Of a DNA stretch of 64,000 nt, positions 45,314 to 54,654 are shown in pieces (the stretch's first letter is position 1; each line of letters begins with the position of its first letter). The stretch is from Eubacterium xylanophilum ATCC 35991 (GTDB lineage Bacteria; Bacillota; Clostridia; Lachnospirales; Lachnospiraceae). The notes beneath the pieces were generated by a model. That model did no database searches and was not told the DNA's origin. It was given only the letters and a program-made list of their open reading frames with translations. The stretch spans positions 1 through 64,000 of the forward strand of contig NZ_JAEB01000015.1 of assembly GCF_000518685.1 (NCBI RefSeq). Direction: 5' to 3'. The translations under genes and the position numbers were made by a program.

Positions 45314-46855
45314 TCAGGACTTGTGGCGGAATATTTTTCTTAGTATTCCGTCTACAAGTTCTTTTTCGTATTCGTTAAATATAGCAACCCATCCAATTAT
45401 AAAATATGCAATAGCATAGATAATACACTGAATTATAAAGCTTATCCAACCGTGAAGAGGGGCTGTTAATGAGGGGTTTTGCCAGATTGGAATTATGTGA
45501 ATTCCATATCCAATAAGCCCGATTAAGACGGTTATGGCAGCTATCTTTGTAACTTCTTTCCAGTATCCCGGGATGTTGATTCCGATTTTTTTGTAATAGA
45601 ACCAGTTCATTGCGATAATCTGGCCACAGCAAGTTGAGATTCCCGTGGCAGCAGCAGCTCCAAATCCGCCAAATTTTATGGCCATCGGTATACTCAGTGC
45701 TACGTTCATTATCGCCAAGAAGAAGTATATTATCGACCTAAAGTGGTGCTTGTTCATGGCGCGAAGGACAGAAATACCCAGATTTTGAGATAGGGGTATA
45801 ATAGCCGGGATGATAACGACTAGAGCTATTCTGTAGGCATCAAGCTGTTTGTCGCCGACCCAAAGCGATATGAAGTTCTGTCCGAATATGATAAATGCGC
45901 TCATGAGAAAGCTGAGGATGATAAACTGTATTCGACCGATTCTGATAAATAGTTCGGAAACATTTTTCATGTCTCCGTCTTTTGTCACAAGCTGGGTTAT
46001 TTTGGGTAGGAATACTCCACTTATGGAAGTAGAGAACTGCTCAAAATACGATGAAAACTGTACTCCTACAGTATAAGTTGTAACAATTGCTGAGCTACAG
46101 AGTGCACCGAGGATGAACTTATCTGTGCTTGCATACAATTGATCAATTACAATATTTAAGAAAATAAAGAAGGAAAAGATAAATATTTCTCGGAGAAGAG
46201 CTTTGTCAAAACCGGAAAATCTGAATCTAATCTTGTATTTTTTTGTTCCATAAATAGCTGTGATGATTTTTAGGGAAACTCCGACAACTGCAGTTATTAA
46301 TGCCATTGAAATAGACTTATTTCCAAGGTATAGCGAAAGCAATATTCCGCCATAAGTCAGAATGAAAGATATTATATTGGTAAGCTTCAAGAAGAAGAAT
46401 CCTTCATTGGCATTGATGACAGCTGAGAAGGTGGCCAATGGAAATGAAACCACCAAATTAACCAAGAGAATTCTAAAAATTATAGTAAGTGTTTCCGACT
46501 CATGTGGAGTGAATCCCTTTTGAAAAATATCTTCGATAAATAGTGTTATGATAAGTCCTGCGATAAGGGCAATAACCGCAATAATTGAGTAGAAAATAAG
46601 GAACATGCCATTGAGCTTGTCAATTTCATCTTCCTTTTTTTCGGCCTTTGCTTTTGCCACATATCTAATCATTGTCTGATTGAATCCAAGGTCAAGAATA
46701 GCCAAAAATGAAATAATGGAGCTCGCTACAGAGTAAACTCCATATTCGCTGTCTCCCAACCAGTGAAGGATAAGGGGAGTGTAGAAAATGCCCACTGCAA
46801 AAGTAAGGGCAAGGTATACGTATGACAGCATTGCTCCTGCTTTTCGTTGGTTCAT
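45314..46855 (-). CDS. polysaccharide/lipid flippase (MVF/MATE-like, Wzx family)
   Basis: 513 residues with 12-14 hydrophobic helices, beginning NQRKAGAMLSYVYLALTFAV and containing the family region ILDLGFNQTMIRYVAKAKAEKKE. It likely flips lipid-linked sugar units for surface polysaccharide. It stands alone with no glycosyltransferases nearby and converges on the transformylase gene with only 22 bp between stops. Confidence 0.85.
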   Translation of the reverse strand: MNQRKAGAMLSYVYLALTFAVGIFYTPLILHWLGDSEYGVYSVASSIISFLAILDLGFNQTMIRYVAKAKAEKKEDEIDKLNGMFLIFYSIIAVIALIAGLIITLFIEDIFQKGFTPHESETLTIIFRILLVNLVVSFPLATFSAVINANEGFFFLKLTNIISFILTYGGILLSLYLGNKSISMALITAVVGVSLKIITAIYGTKKYKIRFRFSGFDKALLREIFIFSFFIFLNIVIDQLYASTDKFILGALCSSAIVTTYTVGVQFSSYFEQFSTSISGVFLPKITQLVTKDGDMKNVSELFIRIGRIQFIILSFLMSAFIIFGQNFISLWVGDKQLDAYRIALVVIIPAIIPLSQNLGISVLRAMNKHHFRSIIYFFLAIMNVALSIPMAIKFGGFGAAAATGISTCCGQIIAMNWFYYKKIGINIPGYWKEVTKIAAITVLIGLIGYGIHIIPIWQNPSLTAPLHGWISFIIQCIIYAIAYFIIGWVAIFNEYEKELVDGILRKIFRHKS

Positions 46856-46913
46856 AATCTACAAATCCTTTCCGTCAATATTGGTGACCAGGCTGAAGCC
46901 CGATTCAATCAGT

Positions 46914-48395
46914 TTAGTGTATAAATACTGCTTCCTTGTACTTTGTCAATTCATATATTTTCTTGGCATCGTCTGGATGTAGGTTAACACATCCGTGGGA
47001 GCCTCGAGTCTTGTAAAGAGTTTTGCTCCACCTACTCCATGGTTGCCATGTAGCCGGATGGAAGCCTGTTCCCGACCATGTGATTCGCACCCAGTTGACA
47101 ACCGGTGTCTCATAGTCAGCTCCCTTGAGGGTATAGGCGTCTCGGTGCTCTTTGATGAAGAAAACACCTTTAGTTGTCTGTCTTCCAGCTACCGGAAGCC
47201 CGGTGATGCACTTGCATTTGAATGCTACCTTACCTCCGCGGTGAACGTAAACCATCTGGTCTGCAAGGCTAACTTCCGTATAATTATCTGGATCCCAATC
47301 CTCAGGGTTTTGCCCAAAACTCTGCTTTGCAGCGGTGGCAAGATATACAGCTTTCTTCTTGAAAGTCAAGCTTCTCTTGTTTTCCTGACTTGGATCTGCG
47401 ATATATGTCTCTATAATCTCAGAGTCAAGCTCCTTCAAGACGGAAGATTTTGCCTGCTCCAAGGTCTTGTCGTAGTTTAGTTGCCAGCCATAATCTCCAG
47501 CGGGAACTTTGACTTTTTTCCCGGTATGTGAGACAAATGTTCTGTTTTTGTCCACGGTTTTGTACTTGAGACAGAAGTTCTCAACCCACTTGGTGAGCTT
47601 TGCCTCGTCGATGGAAGCAAGGCCGTCCTTGTAATTAATCCATGTTGCGATGGTTTTAGGTGTGAGCTTTTCCTTCAGACCATTTCCCAAATCCCAAACG
47701 ACAAACTTCAGAGCTGTGTTGTTGCAGGCATTGACCTGCTTTGTGATCTTTGGATCAGTTGAGAATCTCGATGGTTTCTTATATACATCAGGAAAATGTT
47801 CCGCGTCGTCAAGGTTTATCTCAGATCTTGCCTCCATAAGAGATGATTCTACAGCAGCAAGAAATGCTTTTTTCTTCAGTTTGTTGCCGAGAAATTCCTG
47901 CTTGCAGACAAAGTACTGCTTTTCCTCAGAGAACTCCGGCTTAGCCGGAACTGGTTTTTCTATAGGATATGTGTCGCTGCCCTTAATCAACTCGCAATTA
48001 AAGAGAATATCCTTCAGCTTTTCCTTATCATAGGAGGCATTGTACTTGAGATCGTATGAACTCTTCGTTGGGAAAATATAAATCCCACTGTGTTGTGCCT
48101 CAAACAACTTGTCAAACTCCTCACCTATATTCAATTGGTAACCTATATCACTTCCCACAATCATGAGAGCACCGTTGTTTCTCGCGGATATATTGAGAGA
48201 GTAATCTCTCTTGTCATTAAGAATCTTGTTCTTGGCCTCATCAACTGTGAGTCCGCTGATATCTATTCCATTGACTATTGTTGAATCATACCATATGTCA
48301 TTGTAATGAATATTTCTATAAACGATAATTGCACCGAGCACCAATAATATTACGGCAACGGATATCGCTGATCCGATTAATACTTTCTTTTTCAT
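46914..48395 (-). CDS. L,D-transpeptidase with PG-binding modules
   Basis: 493 residues. N-terminal membrane anchor (about 6-27), two PG_binding_4-like modules between about 50 and 330, and a C-terminal YkuD catalytic domain with the His/Cys motif RGSHGCVNLHPDDAKKIYEL (Cys near residue 470). It builds 3-3 cross-links or attaches proteins to peptidoglycan outside the membrane. Length fits the VanW/YkuD class found in Clostridia. Confidence 0.92.
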   Translation of the reverse strand: MKKKVLIGSAISVAVILLVLGAIIVYRNIHYNDIWYDSTIVNGIDISGLTVDEAKNKILNDKRDYSLNISARNNGALMIVGSDIGYQLNIGEEFDKLFEAQHSGIYIFPTKSSYDLKYNASYDKEKLKDILFNCELIKGSDTYPIEKPVPAKPEFSEEKQYFVCKQEFLGNKLKKKAFLAAVESSLMEARSEINLDDAEHFPDVYKKPSRFSTDPKITKQVNACNNTALKFVVWDLGNGLKEKLTPKTIATWINYKDGLASIDEAKLTKWVENFCLKYKTVDKNRTFVSHTGKKVKVPAGDYGWQLNYDKTLEQAKSSVLKELDSEIIETYIADPSQENKRSLTFKKKAVYLATAAKQSFGQNPEDWDPDNYTEVSLADQMVYVHRGGKVAFKCKCITGLPVAGRQTTKGVFFIKEHRDAYTLKGADYETPVVNWVRITWSGTGFHPATWQPWSRWSKTLYKTRGSHGCVNLHPDDAKKIYELTKYKEAVFIH

Positions 48396-48444
48396 GACCT
48401 CACCTATACTATGTTTTCCTTTAATCTTTAATTTACCCTTATCA

Positions 48445-48473
48445 ATTTTATCAAATCAAAATAAGGTAGTCAA
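48445..48473 (-). promoter_or_regulatory. L,D-transpeptidase promoter
   Basis: Minus strand TTGACT (48473-48468), 17 bases, TAAAAT (48450-48445). Confidence 0.6.
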
Positions 48474-48547
48474 ATAAATATTTTATTACAATTTTTAAAT
48501 TTCATGTAATAATTTCTCAACAATTTCTCAACATTTTTAGTGAACAC

Positions 48548-48576
48548 TAGACAAAAAGCATATTTTGTGCTATCCT
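48548..48576 (+). promoter_or_regulatory. possible panBC promoter
   Basis: TAGACA (48548-48553), 17 bases, TATCCT (48571-48576). The resulting ~190-base leader would include hairpin repeat copy 7. Confidence 0.4.
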
Positions 48577-48613
48577 TGAGATTGAGTGGTATTCGAAAGA
48601 AACTGCATCTAAT

Positions 48614-48643
48614 GTCTTACACCGCAGGTGTAAGACCCAGCAT
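48614..48643 (+). repeat. dispersed hairpin repeat, copy 7 (degenerate tail)
   Basis: 10-bp stem GTCTTACACC/GGTGTAAGAC with loop GCA (48614-48636). The tail keeps only CAGCAT. Unlike most copies it lies upstream of a gene, in the panB leader. Confidence 0.75.
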
Positions 48644-48776
48644 CCAATTGATATCTTACATGTCTAGCTCCCGCTAGGCTTATCTTATAATGTGTTTCTT
48701 GCGCAATACTATTCACCAAAAATCCAATTATGAATTTTTGAAAAAACGGAATATTTTCAAAATATGGAGGAATAAG

Positions 48777-49571
48777 ATGAAAAACACAGTATTAACTTTT
48801 CAAGAAGCAAAAGAAAAGGGCGAGAAACTCACAATGTTGACGGCTTATGACTATTCTACAGCGAAGCTTATAGATGAGGCCGGAATCAACAGTATTCTTG
48901 TTGGGGATTCCCTTGGAAATGTGATTTTAGGTTATGAAAACACCATATCCGTAACGATGGAGGACATGATTCATCATAGTGCGGCGGTTGCCAGAGGTGC
49001 CAGCAATGCTATGGTTGTCACTGATATGCCATTTATGTCCTACCAGACTTCGGTTTATGATGCAGTTGTAAATGCAGGTCGCCTGATAAAGGAGGGCCAC
49101 GCTGATGCAGTAAAGATCGAAGGCGGAGTGAATATAAAGGAGCAGATAAAGGCAATTGTCGAAACCGGAATTCCTGTTTGCGGACATGTCGGTTTAACCC
49201 CTCAATCTATCAAGGCATTTGGCGGGTTTAAGATTCAGGGACGCGACGAAGAAGCGGCTATGAGAATAATTGAAGATGCTAAGGCTGTCGAGGAGGCAGG
49301 AGCATTTTGCGTGGTTATAGAGGGTGTTCCAAGCCAGGTTGCAGTGAAGATTACTGAGCAGTTAAGCATTCCAACTATTGGTATAGGAGCAAGTTCTGCC
49401 TGTGATGGTCAGGTGCTTGTATATCAGGATATGCTCGGAATGTTTTCTGATTTTACACCGAAGTTTGTCAAGAAATATGCCAATATCGGGGATATTATGA
49501 AAGAAGCATTTGTAAAATTCAAAGAGGAAGTAAGCGCAGGAGTCTTCCCAGCAAAGGAGAATGAGTACTAA
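48777..49571 (+). CDS. panB: 3-methyl-2-oxobutanoate hydroxymethyltransferase
   Basis: 264 residues. [42 protein letters not shown] and [10 protein letters not shown] are all conserved PanB motifs. It makes ketopantoate for pantothenate. ATG at 48777 follows GGAGG. The stop overlaps the panC start. No panD follows. Confidence 0.96.
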   Translation: MKNTVLTFQEAKEKGEKLTMLTAYDYSTAKLIDEAGINSILVGDSLGNVILGYENTISVTMEDMIHHSAAVARGASNAMVVTDMPFMSYQTSVYDAVVNAGRLIKEGHADAVKIEGGVNIKEQIKAIVETGIPVCGHVGLTPQSIKAFGGFKIQGRDEEAAMRIIEDAKAVEEAGAFCVVIEGVPSQVAVKITEQLSIPTIGIGASSACDGQVLVYQDMLGMFSDFTPKFVKKYANIGDIMKEAFVKFKEEVSAGVFPAKENEY

Positions 49572-50410
49572 TGAAAATTGTAAATACAGTTGAAGAACTT
49601 AGAAGCATAATAAAAGAATGGAGAAAGGCTGGCGAGACTATCGGTCTTGTGCCAACTATGGGTTATCTCCACGAGGGACATCAGAGTCTTATCAAAAAAG
49701 CAGTGGAGGAGAATACAAAAGTTGTAGTAAGTGTCTTTGTAAATCCTATTCAGTTTGGACCGACGGAAGATCTGGCTACATATCCAAGAGATCTGGACAG
49801 GGATGCCAAACTCTGCGAGGAGACAGGAGCTAGCGTTGTTTTCCACCCTGAACCGGAGGAAATGTACTACGATGACTTCTGTACATATGTGGATATGGAT
49901 GGTCTTACAAAGGGACTTTGCGGTAAAACCAGACCGACACACTTTAGGGGAGTCTGCACTGTTGTATCAAAACTTTTCAACATTACAACACCCGACAAAG
50001 CTTATTTTGGACAGAAGGATGCGCAACAGCTTGCGGTAATCAGGAGAATGGTCCGCGATTTGAACTTTCCACTGGAGATAGTAGGATGTCCGATAATCAG
50101 AGAAGAGGACGGATTGGCGAAGAGCTCGAGAAATACCTATCTAAATCCGGAGGAGAGACAGGCTGCCTTGGTACTTCACAGAGGGTTAGCTGCAGGTGAG
50201 GAGCTGGTTCGTGGTGGCGAAAAGAGCGTAAGCAAGGTGACATCAGCTATTAGAGAGATTATAGAAAATGAGCCGCTCGCAAAGATCGATTATGTAGAAA
50301 TAGTCAGCTGGGATGGGCTCGATGAAATCAGCGAGATTGATGGAGAGGTACTCTGCGCAATTGCTGTTTACATAGGAAAGACGAGGTTAATAGACAACTT
50401 TATAGTATAG
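49571..50410 (+). CDS. panC: pantothenate synthetase
   Basis: 279 residues. Nucleotide-binding motif PTMGYLHEGHQSL, FVNPIQFGPTEDL, YFGQKDAQQLAVIRRMV and the KMSKS-like REEDGLAKSSRN. Joins pantoate and beta-alanine. Translationally coupled to panB. Confidence 0.96.
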   Translation: MKIVNTVEELRSIIKEWRKAGETIGLVPTMGYLHEGHQSLIKKAVEENTKVVVSVFVNPIQFGPTEDLATYPRDLDRDAKLCEETGASVVFHPEPEEMYYDDFCTYVDMDGLTKGLCGKTRPTHFRGVCTVVSKLFNITTPDKAYFGQKDAQQLAVIRRMVRDLNFPLEIVGCPIIREEDGLAKSSRNTYLNPEERQAALVLHRGLAAGEELVRGGEKSVSKVTSAIREIIENEPLAKIDYVEIVSWDGLDEISEIDGEVLCAIAVYIGKTRLIDNFIV

Positions 50411-50426
50411 AGTAAAGAGGTAGAAC

Positions 50427-51275
50427 ATGCAATATTCGGAATTTGATTTGGTCGAGGGAGAATTCAACCCACAGCTACTTTTTTCAGGTGAGATTCATCG
50501 AACAGAGAGCGAGAATAATTTTCACAGCCACGCATTTATGGAGATTGGGATTATCCTCGAGGGTGAGGGTATATATCACATTGGCGATGAATACGTGGAT
50601 GTTAGAGAAGGAGATGTAATGGTTTTCCTACCGGGCACAAGGCATGAGAGCATAATCAGGGAAGGCGATATGCCTCGCCGCGAATTTTTCTTTGGTGCAA
50701 TCAACTTCAAATTTTCGGGGATGCATGAGGGTCAAATTAATCTCAGGAACGGCAAATCGGTTTTCCATACCAAGGGAGAGGTTTGGAAAGAGATTAAGAA
50801 GGTTTGTGGAGAGATGGAGACCGAGAACAGGTCGAGAAAGCTTGGGCGATACTATATGGTAAAGTCGCTGATGGAGAGGCTTCTAATATTGATTGCAAGG
50901 GAGCAGTATGAGGTGGACTCGCTGATTCAGGGTGAAATCTTCGAGTACTCCAAGACAGAGGAAGTTCCTATAAAGCTGGCGGCCTATCTGGAGGAACATT
51001 TTGCTGAGAAGATATCTCTGGATCAAATTGCTGAGGAGCTCTACTTGAGTCCCTTCTACATATCAAAGCTTTTCAAGGCGAAGATGGGAGAATCGCCTAT
51101 TCACTACCTGATAAGAATAAGATTAGAACAGGCCAAAATAATGCTTGAAAACGAGGAAAAACTCGGGATTTCACAGGTGGCGAAGCGGGTTGGATATGAC
51201 GATGCATATCATTTTAGTAAGTTGATTAAGAAAATGTATGGAGTTGCCCCATCAAAAATTCGAAAAAAACCTTGA
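50427..51275 (+). CDS. AraC family regulator with cupin sensor
   Basis: 282 residues. The N-terminal cupin (about 20-110, with FHSHAFMEIGIILEGEG and VFLPGTRHE) may bind a small molecule. The C-terminal double HTH (about 185-280) has LDQIAEELYLSPFYISKLFK and GISQVAKRVGYDDAYHFSKL. It starts 16 bp after panC in the same direction. Whether it controls panBC or a distant sugar gene set is unknown. Confidence 0.88.
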   Translation: MQYSEFDLVEGEFNPQLLFSGEIHRTESENNFHSHAFMEIGIILEGEGIYHIGDEYVDVREGDVMVFLPGTRHESIIREGDMPRREFFFGAINFKFSGMHEGQINLRNGKSVFHTKGEVWKEIKKVCGEMETENRSRKLGRYYMVKSLMERLLILIAREQYEVDSLIQGEIFEYSKTEEVPIKLAAYLEEHFAEKISLDQIAEELYLSPFYISKLFKAKMGESPIHYLIRIRLEQAKIMLENEEKLGISQVAKRVGYDDAYHFSKLIKKMYGVAPSKIRKKP

Positions 51276-51312
51276 AAATGCCCTTAAATAGTGATTTTTT
51301 TGCCGAAAACAC

Positions 51313-51341
51313 TTGACAAATCGCTAAAATAGGTTTATAAA
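51313..51341 (+). promoter_or_regulatory. HU gene promoter
   Basis: TTGACA (51313-51318), 17 bases, TATAAA (51336-51341), upstream of a GAGGAGG ribosome site. Confidence 0.7.
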
Positions 51342-51411
51342 TATATATAGTAGCTTAAAACGTACGAAGTTTACGTATAATTCTAGAAAATAAACGAGGA
51401 GGATATAATCC

Positions 51412-51687
51412 ATGAATAAGACAGATTTAGTAGCAGCTATCGCTAGTAAGACAGGTCTTTCAAAGAAAGATGCAGAGGCATCAGTAAAGGCTTTCGTTGA
51501 TGTTGTAACAGAGCAGCTCAAGGCTGGCGATAAGATCCAGTTGGTTGGTTTCGGTTCTTTCGAAGTAGTTAAGAGAGCTGAGAGAAAAGGTAAGAATCCT
51601 GCAACAGGAGCAGAGATGGTTATTCCAGCTTCTAATGCACCTAAGTTCAAGGCTGGAAAAGCTCTTAAGGACGCTGTTAATAAATAA
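51412..51687 (+). CDS. hup: DNA-binding protein HU
   Basis: 91 residues. KTDLVAAIASKTGLSKKDAE, VGFGSFEVVKRAERKGKNPA (DNA-binding arm) and FKAGKALKDAVN. Standard HU length. Strong promoter and terminator. Confidence 0.97.
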   Translation: MNKTDLVAAIASKTGLSKKDAEASVKAFVDVVTEQLKAGDKIQLVGFGSFEVVKRAERKGKNPATGAEMVIPASNAPKFKAGKALKDAVNK

Positions 51688-51720
51688 TTCATTAATAGTT
51701 TTCGAAAAGGGAATTTATAA

Positions 51721-51750
51721 CGCCAATCTCAAGTGGGTTGGCGTTTTTTT
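51721..51750 (+). terminator. HU terminator
   Basis: Stem CGCCAA/TTGGCG followed by TTTTTTT. Confidence 0.8.
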
Positions 51751-51765
51751 CGCTTTTTGGGAATT

Positions 51766-51839
51766 GTCTTACTCCCTTCGGTCGTAAGACAATTAATTGA
51801 AACGCATATTGCTGGTCTTACTCCCTTCGGTCGTAAGAC
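51766..51839 (-). repeat. dispersed hairpin repeat, copies 8 and 9
   Basis: Two reverse-oriented hairpins (51766-51790 and 51815-51839). Only the second has its tail (GAAACGCATATTGCTG at 51799-51814). Located between HU and the S4 protein gene. Confidence 0.85.
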
Positions 51840-51862
51840 AATAATCGCACAAGGAGAAAACA

Positions 51863-52102
51863 ATGAGATTAGATAAGTATTTGAAGGTGTCGAGGTTGAT
51901 TAAGAGAAGACCCGTGGCTAACGAGGCATGTGATGCAGGGCGAATTCTCGTAAATGACAATGTTGCCAAGGCATCATATAATGTGAAGATAGGAGATGTT
52001 ATCGAGATTCAATTTGGAAACAAGACTACCAAAGTTGAAGTTTTGAGCCTGGAGGAGACATATAAGAAGGATGAGGCCAAAGAGCTTTACAAGGTGCTCT
52101 AG
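51863..52102 (+). CDS. S4-domain heat-shock-type RNA-binding protein
   Basis: 79 residues. MRLDKYLKVSRLIKRRPVAN and GRILVNDNVAKASYNVKIGD are typical of the RlbA/YabO/Hsp15 S4 family that acts on stalled ribosomes. It sits after hup, as in many Firmicutes. Confidence 0.92.
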   Translation: MRLDKYLKVSRLIKRRPVANEACDAGRILVNDNVAKASYNVKIGDVIEIQFGNKTTKVEVLSLEETYKKDEAKELYKVL

Positions 52103-52187
52103 AGGGGGATTTTGTGACGGCAAATAGTGGTGCCGGAACATTTTCAAAAAAAGTTGTGATTTTTTTTAACAAATATTGAAAAAACCC

Positions 52188-52216
52188 TTGAATTTTTGAC
52201 CAAAATTCTATATAAT
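52188..52216 (+). promoter_or_regulatory. divIC-tilS promoter
   Basis: TTGAAT (52188-52193), 17 bases, TATAAT (52211-52216). It lies in the 257-bp gap between the S4 gene and divIC, which holds no gene; in spore formers yabP and yabQ occupy this spot. Confidence 0.6.
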
Positions 52217-52359
52217 TATATATGTTCTACACTAATAGAAAAATGACAGGTGTAGAATGAGAAACTAGAAAAAGATAAGAAAAGTGATAATTGAGAAAAA
52301 GTAGAGTAAGTGTTAGAAAGACATGTGTGTTTGAGCATGTTATGTTTGAGAGGTATTGA

Positions 52360-52647
52360 ATGAAGAATAGAAAGAAGAGTCGTAAGGCGCTATTTATGTT
52401 AGCGGCTGTTATTCTTGCTATTTCTGTCTTGTACTCGGCTGTGCAGATTTATGAGTTGAAAAGCACGAGTGCGTCACTCGATGAGCAGAGAGTTGAGTTG
52501 GAGAACAGAAAACAGGAATTAGAGCAGGAAAAGGATGAAATCGCGCAGAAGAAAGCGTACATGCAGACAGATGAGTACGTAGAAGATGTGGCTAGAGAGA
52601 AGTTTGGTTTAGTTTATAGCGATGAAATCGTATTCAAAGCAAAGTAG
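52360..52647 (+). CDS. divIC: septum formation initiator (DivIC/FtsB family)
   Basis: 95 residues: short cytoplasmic Arg/Lys N-terminus, one membrane helix (about 10-28), a coiled coil (35-70) and the conserved C-terminal segment EYVEDVAREKFGLVYSDEIV. A membrane-bound division protein. Confidence 0.88.
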   Translation: MKNRKKSRKALFMLAAVILAISVLYSAVQIYELKSTSASLDEQRVELENRKQELEQEKDEIAQKKAYMQTDEYVEDVAREKFGLVYSDEIVFKAK

Positions 52648-52698
52648 AGAATCATGTCTGAGAATGGCGTGATTCTTTTCATGTTATAGGAGATTTTT

Positions 52699-54087
52699 AT
52701 GTTTATTGATAAGGTTAGGGAATATGCAGAGAAGAATAAGTTGTTGGTAAAGGGCGATAGGATTATCCTAGGAGTGTCCGGCGGTCGCGATTCGGTGTGC
52801 CTGTTGGATGTTTTAGTTAAGCTCAAGGATGAGTACGAGCTTAGTCTCTGTGTTGTACATGTCAATCATGGTATTCGCGGTGAGGAAGCTGATAGGGATC
52901 AGCGGTTCGTGGAGAACATGGCGAAGAAATATGGCATTGAGTATCACTGCGAGGTTGTAGATGTCACGGAGATGGCGAAGAATCTCAAGATGTCTGAGGA
53001 AGAGGCAGGAAGACATGCCAGGTATGATGCCATGAGAAGTATATGCATCGAGAAGGGATACAGGAAGATAGCAGTTGCCCACCACATGGGAGATGTGGCG
53101 GAGACTGTTTTGTTCCACTTGTTTAGAGGAAGTGGTCCTAGGGGATTATCTGGTATCGCACCAAAGCGTGAGTTTCTAATTAGGCCGATTCTCTTTGCCT
53201 CCAGAGAGGAGATTCTCGATTATATTCAGGAAAATAATCTGGAGTACATAGATGACTCAACCAATTTTGAGAAGAAATATTCCCGCAACAAGTTGCGCTT
53301 AGATGTGATTCCCTTTATTGAGGAGAATATTAATATAAATGCGGTGGAGCATATTGCCAGGGCAGCTGAGAAGATTAAAAGGCAGAATATGTATGTTGAG
53401 AAGCAGGCAAAGAAGAGATATATGAAGATTGTTCGCATGGATGGCGGAGAATACTACTTTGATTGCAAGGATTTTCTCAAATGTGACGAGTATATATGCT
53501 ATGAGATTATACGACTGACGTTAGAAAATATGACGGATAGCCTGAAGGATATCACGGAGGTCCACTACAAGATGATTGCTGATCTTGTGGAGATGGATAC
53601 GGGTAAGATGGTATGTCTGCCCGGCGGAATATTTGTCGAGAAGAGATATGATAAGGTGTGGTTTAGGGATTCTAATCGCTTGTCCAGGTCCGTGGATATA
53701 GAGGTGGATGTGCCTTTTGAAAAGGTAATAGACATCAGAGGAGACAGGATGAGAGTAGTAATGGACGTCATTAAGCGAGAAGATTTACAGCAAGAAATTC
53801 CCGAAAAAGACTATACTAAATGGTTTGATTATGATAGAATTAAGAATAAAATGAGATTTAGGAACCCCAATGAGGGAGATTACTTCATCATGGATTCTGA
53901 GGGAAATCGCAAGAAGCTGTCAAGGTACTTTATTGATGAGAAGATACCAAAATCAGTCAGAGAGAAGGAAGTTGTTCTCGCAGATGACAACCACGTGATT
54001 TGGGCGATTCCCGGTAGAATTAGTTACGATTACAAGGTTACTGAGTCAACCACCAATGTCTTGGTAGTGGTTATTACACCGGGCTGA
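52699..54087 (+). CDS. tilS: tRNA(Ile)-lysidine synthetase
   Basis: 462 residues. PP-loop GVSGGRDSVCLLD near the N-terminus, HVNHGIRGEEADRD, and a C-terminal TilS domain (from about 375). It converts C34 of tRNA-Ile(CAU) to lysidine. Confidence 0.95.
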   Translation: MFIDKVREYAEKNKLLVKGDRIILGVSGGRDSVCLLDVLVKLKDEYELSLCVVHVNHGIRGEEADRDQRFVENMAKKYGIEYHCEVVDVTEMAKNLKMSEEEAGRHARYDAMRSICIEKGYRKIAVAHHMGDVAETVLFHLFRGSGPRGLSGIAPKREFLIRPILFASREEILDYIQENNLEYIDDSTNFEKKYSRNKLRLDVIPFIEENININAVEHIARAAEKIKRQNMYVEKQAKKRYMKIVRMDGGEYYFDCKDFLKCDEYICYEIIRLTLENMTDSLKDITEVHYKMIADLVEMDTGKMVCLPGGIFVEKRYDKVWFRDSNRLSRSVDIEVDVPFEKVIDIRGDRMRVVMDVIKREDLQQEIPEKDYTKWFDYDRIKNKMRFRNPNEGDYFIMDSEGNRKKLSRYFIDEKIPKSVREKEVVLADDNHVIWAIPGRISYDYKVTESTTNVLVVVITPG

Positions 54088-54120
54088 TTCAGGCCAAAGT
54101 ATGAGATATCTGGAGGAAAA

Positions 54121-54651
54121 ATGAAAGAAGAAATTAACGAACTTATATCTAAAAAAGAGATAAGTGACAAAATTGATGAGATTGCAGAGCAGATCAACAG
54201 AGACTATGCGGGGAAGAAGGTCACATTGCTCTGTATACTCAAGGGAAGTGTATTTTTTACATGTGAGTTGGCAAAGAGATTGACGGTTCCGGTGGAATTC
54301 GAATTTATGACGGTTTCCAGTTATGGAGATGGGATTGTAAGTAGTGGTGCAATCCGAATCGTAGAGGATGACGAGCTGGAGATTAGAGGCGATGATGTAC
54401 TTGTCATTGAAGATATCGTCGACACAGGAAGTACTCTAAGCTTTCTCCTTAGCACCCTGGCTAAGAGAGGGCCGGCAAGTCTGAAGCTTTGTGCGCTGCT
54501 TGACAAGCCATCTAGAAGGGTTAAGGAAGTCGATGTGGACTATGTGGGATTTGAGATTCCTGACAAGTTCGTTGTGGGCTTTGGAATGGATTATGCTCAG
54601 AAATACCGCAATCTCGACTATATTGGAGAGTTAATAATTAAGGAGGACTAA
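54121..54651 (+). CDS. hpt: hypoxanthine phosphoribosyltransferase
   Basis: 176 residues. The PRPP-binding motif VLVIEDIVDTGSTLSFLL and KGSVFFTCELAKRL are standard. Purine salvage. In the conserved tilS-hpt-ftsH order, 33 bp after tilS and 3 bp before ftsH. Confidence 0.96.
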   Translation: MKEEINELISKKEISDKIDEIAEQINRDYAGKKVTLLCILKGSVFFTCELAKRLTVPVEFEFMTVSSYGDGIVSSGAIRIVEDDELEIRGDDVLVIEDIVDTGSTLSFLLSTLAKRGPASLKLCALLDKPSRRVKEVDVDYVGFEIPDKFVVGFGMDYAQKYRNLDYIGELIIKED

Positions 54652-54654
54652 CAT

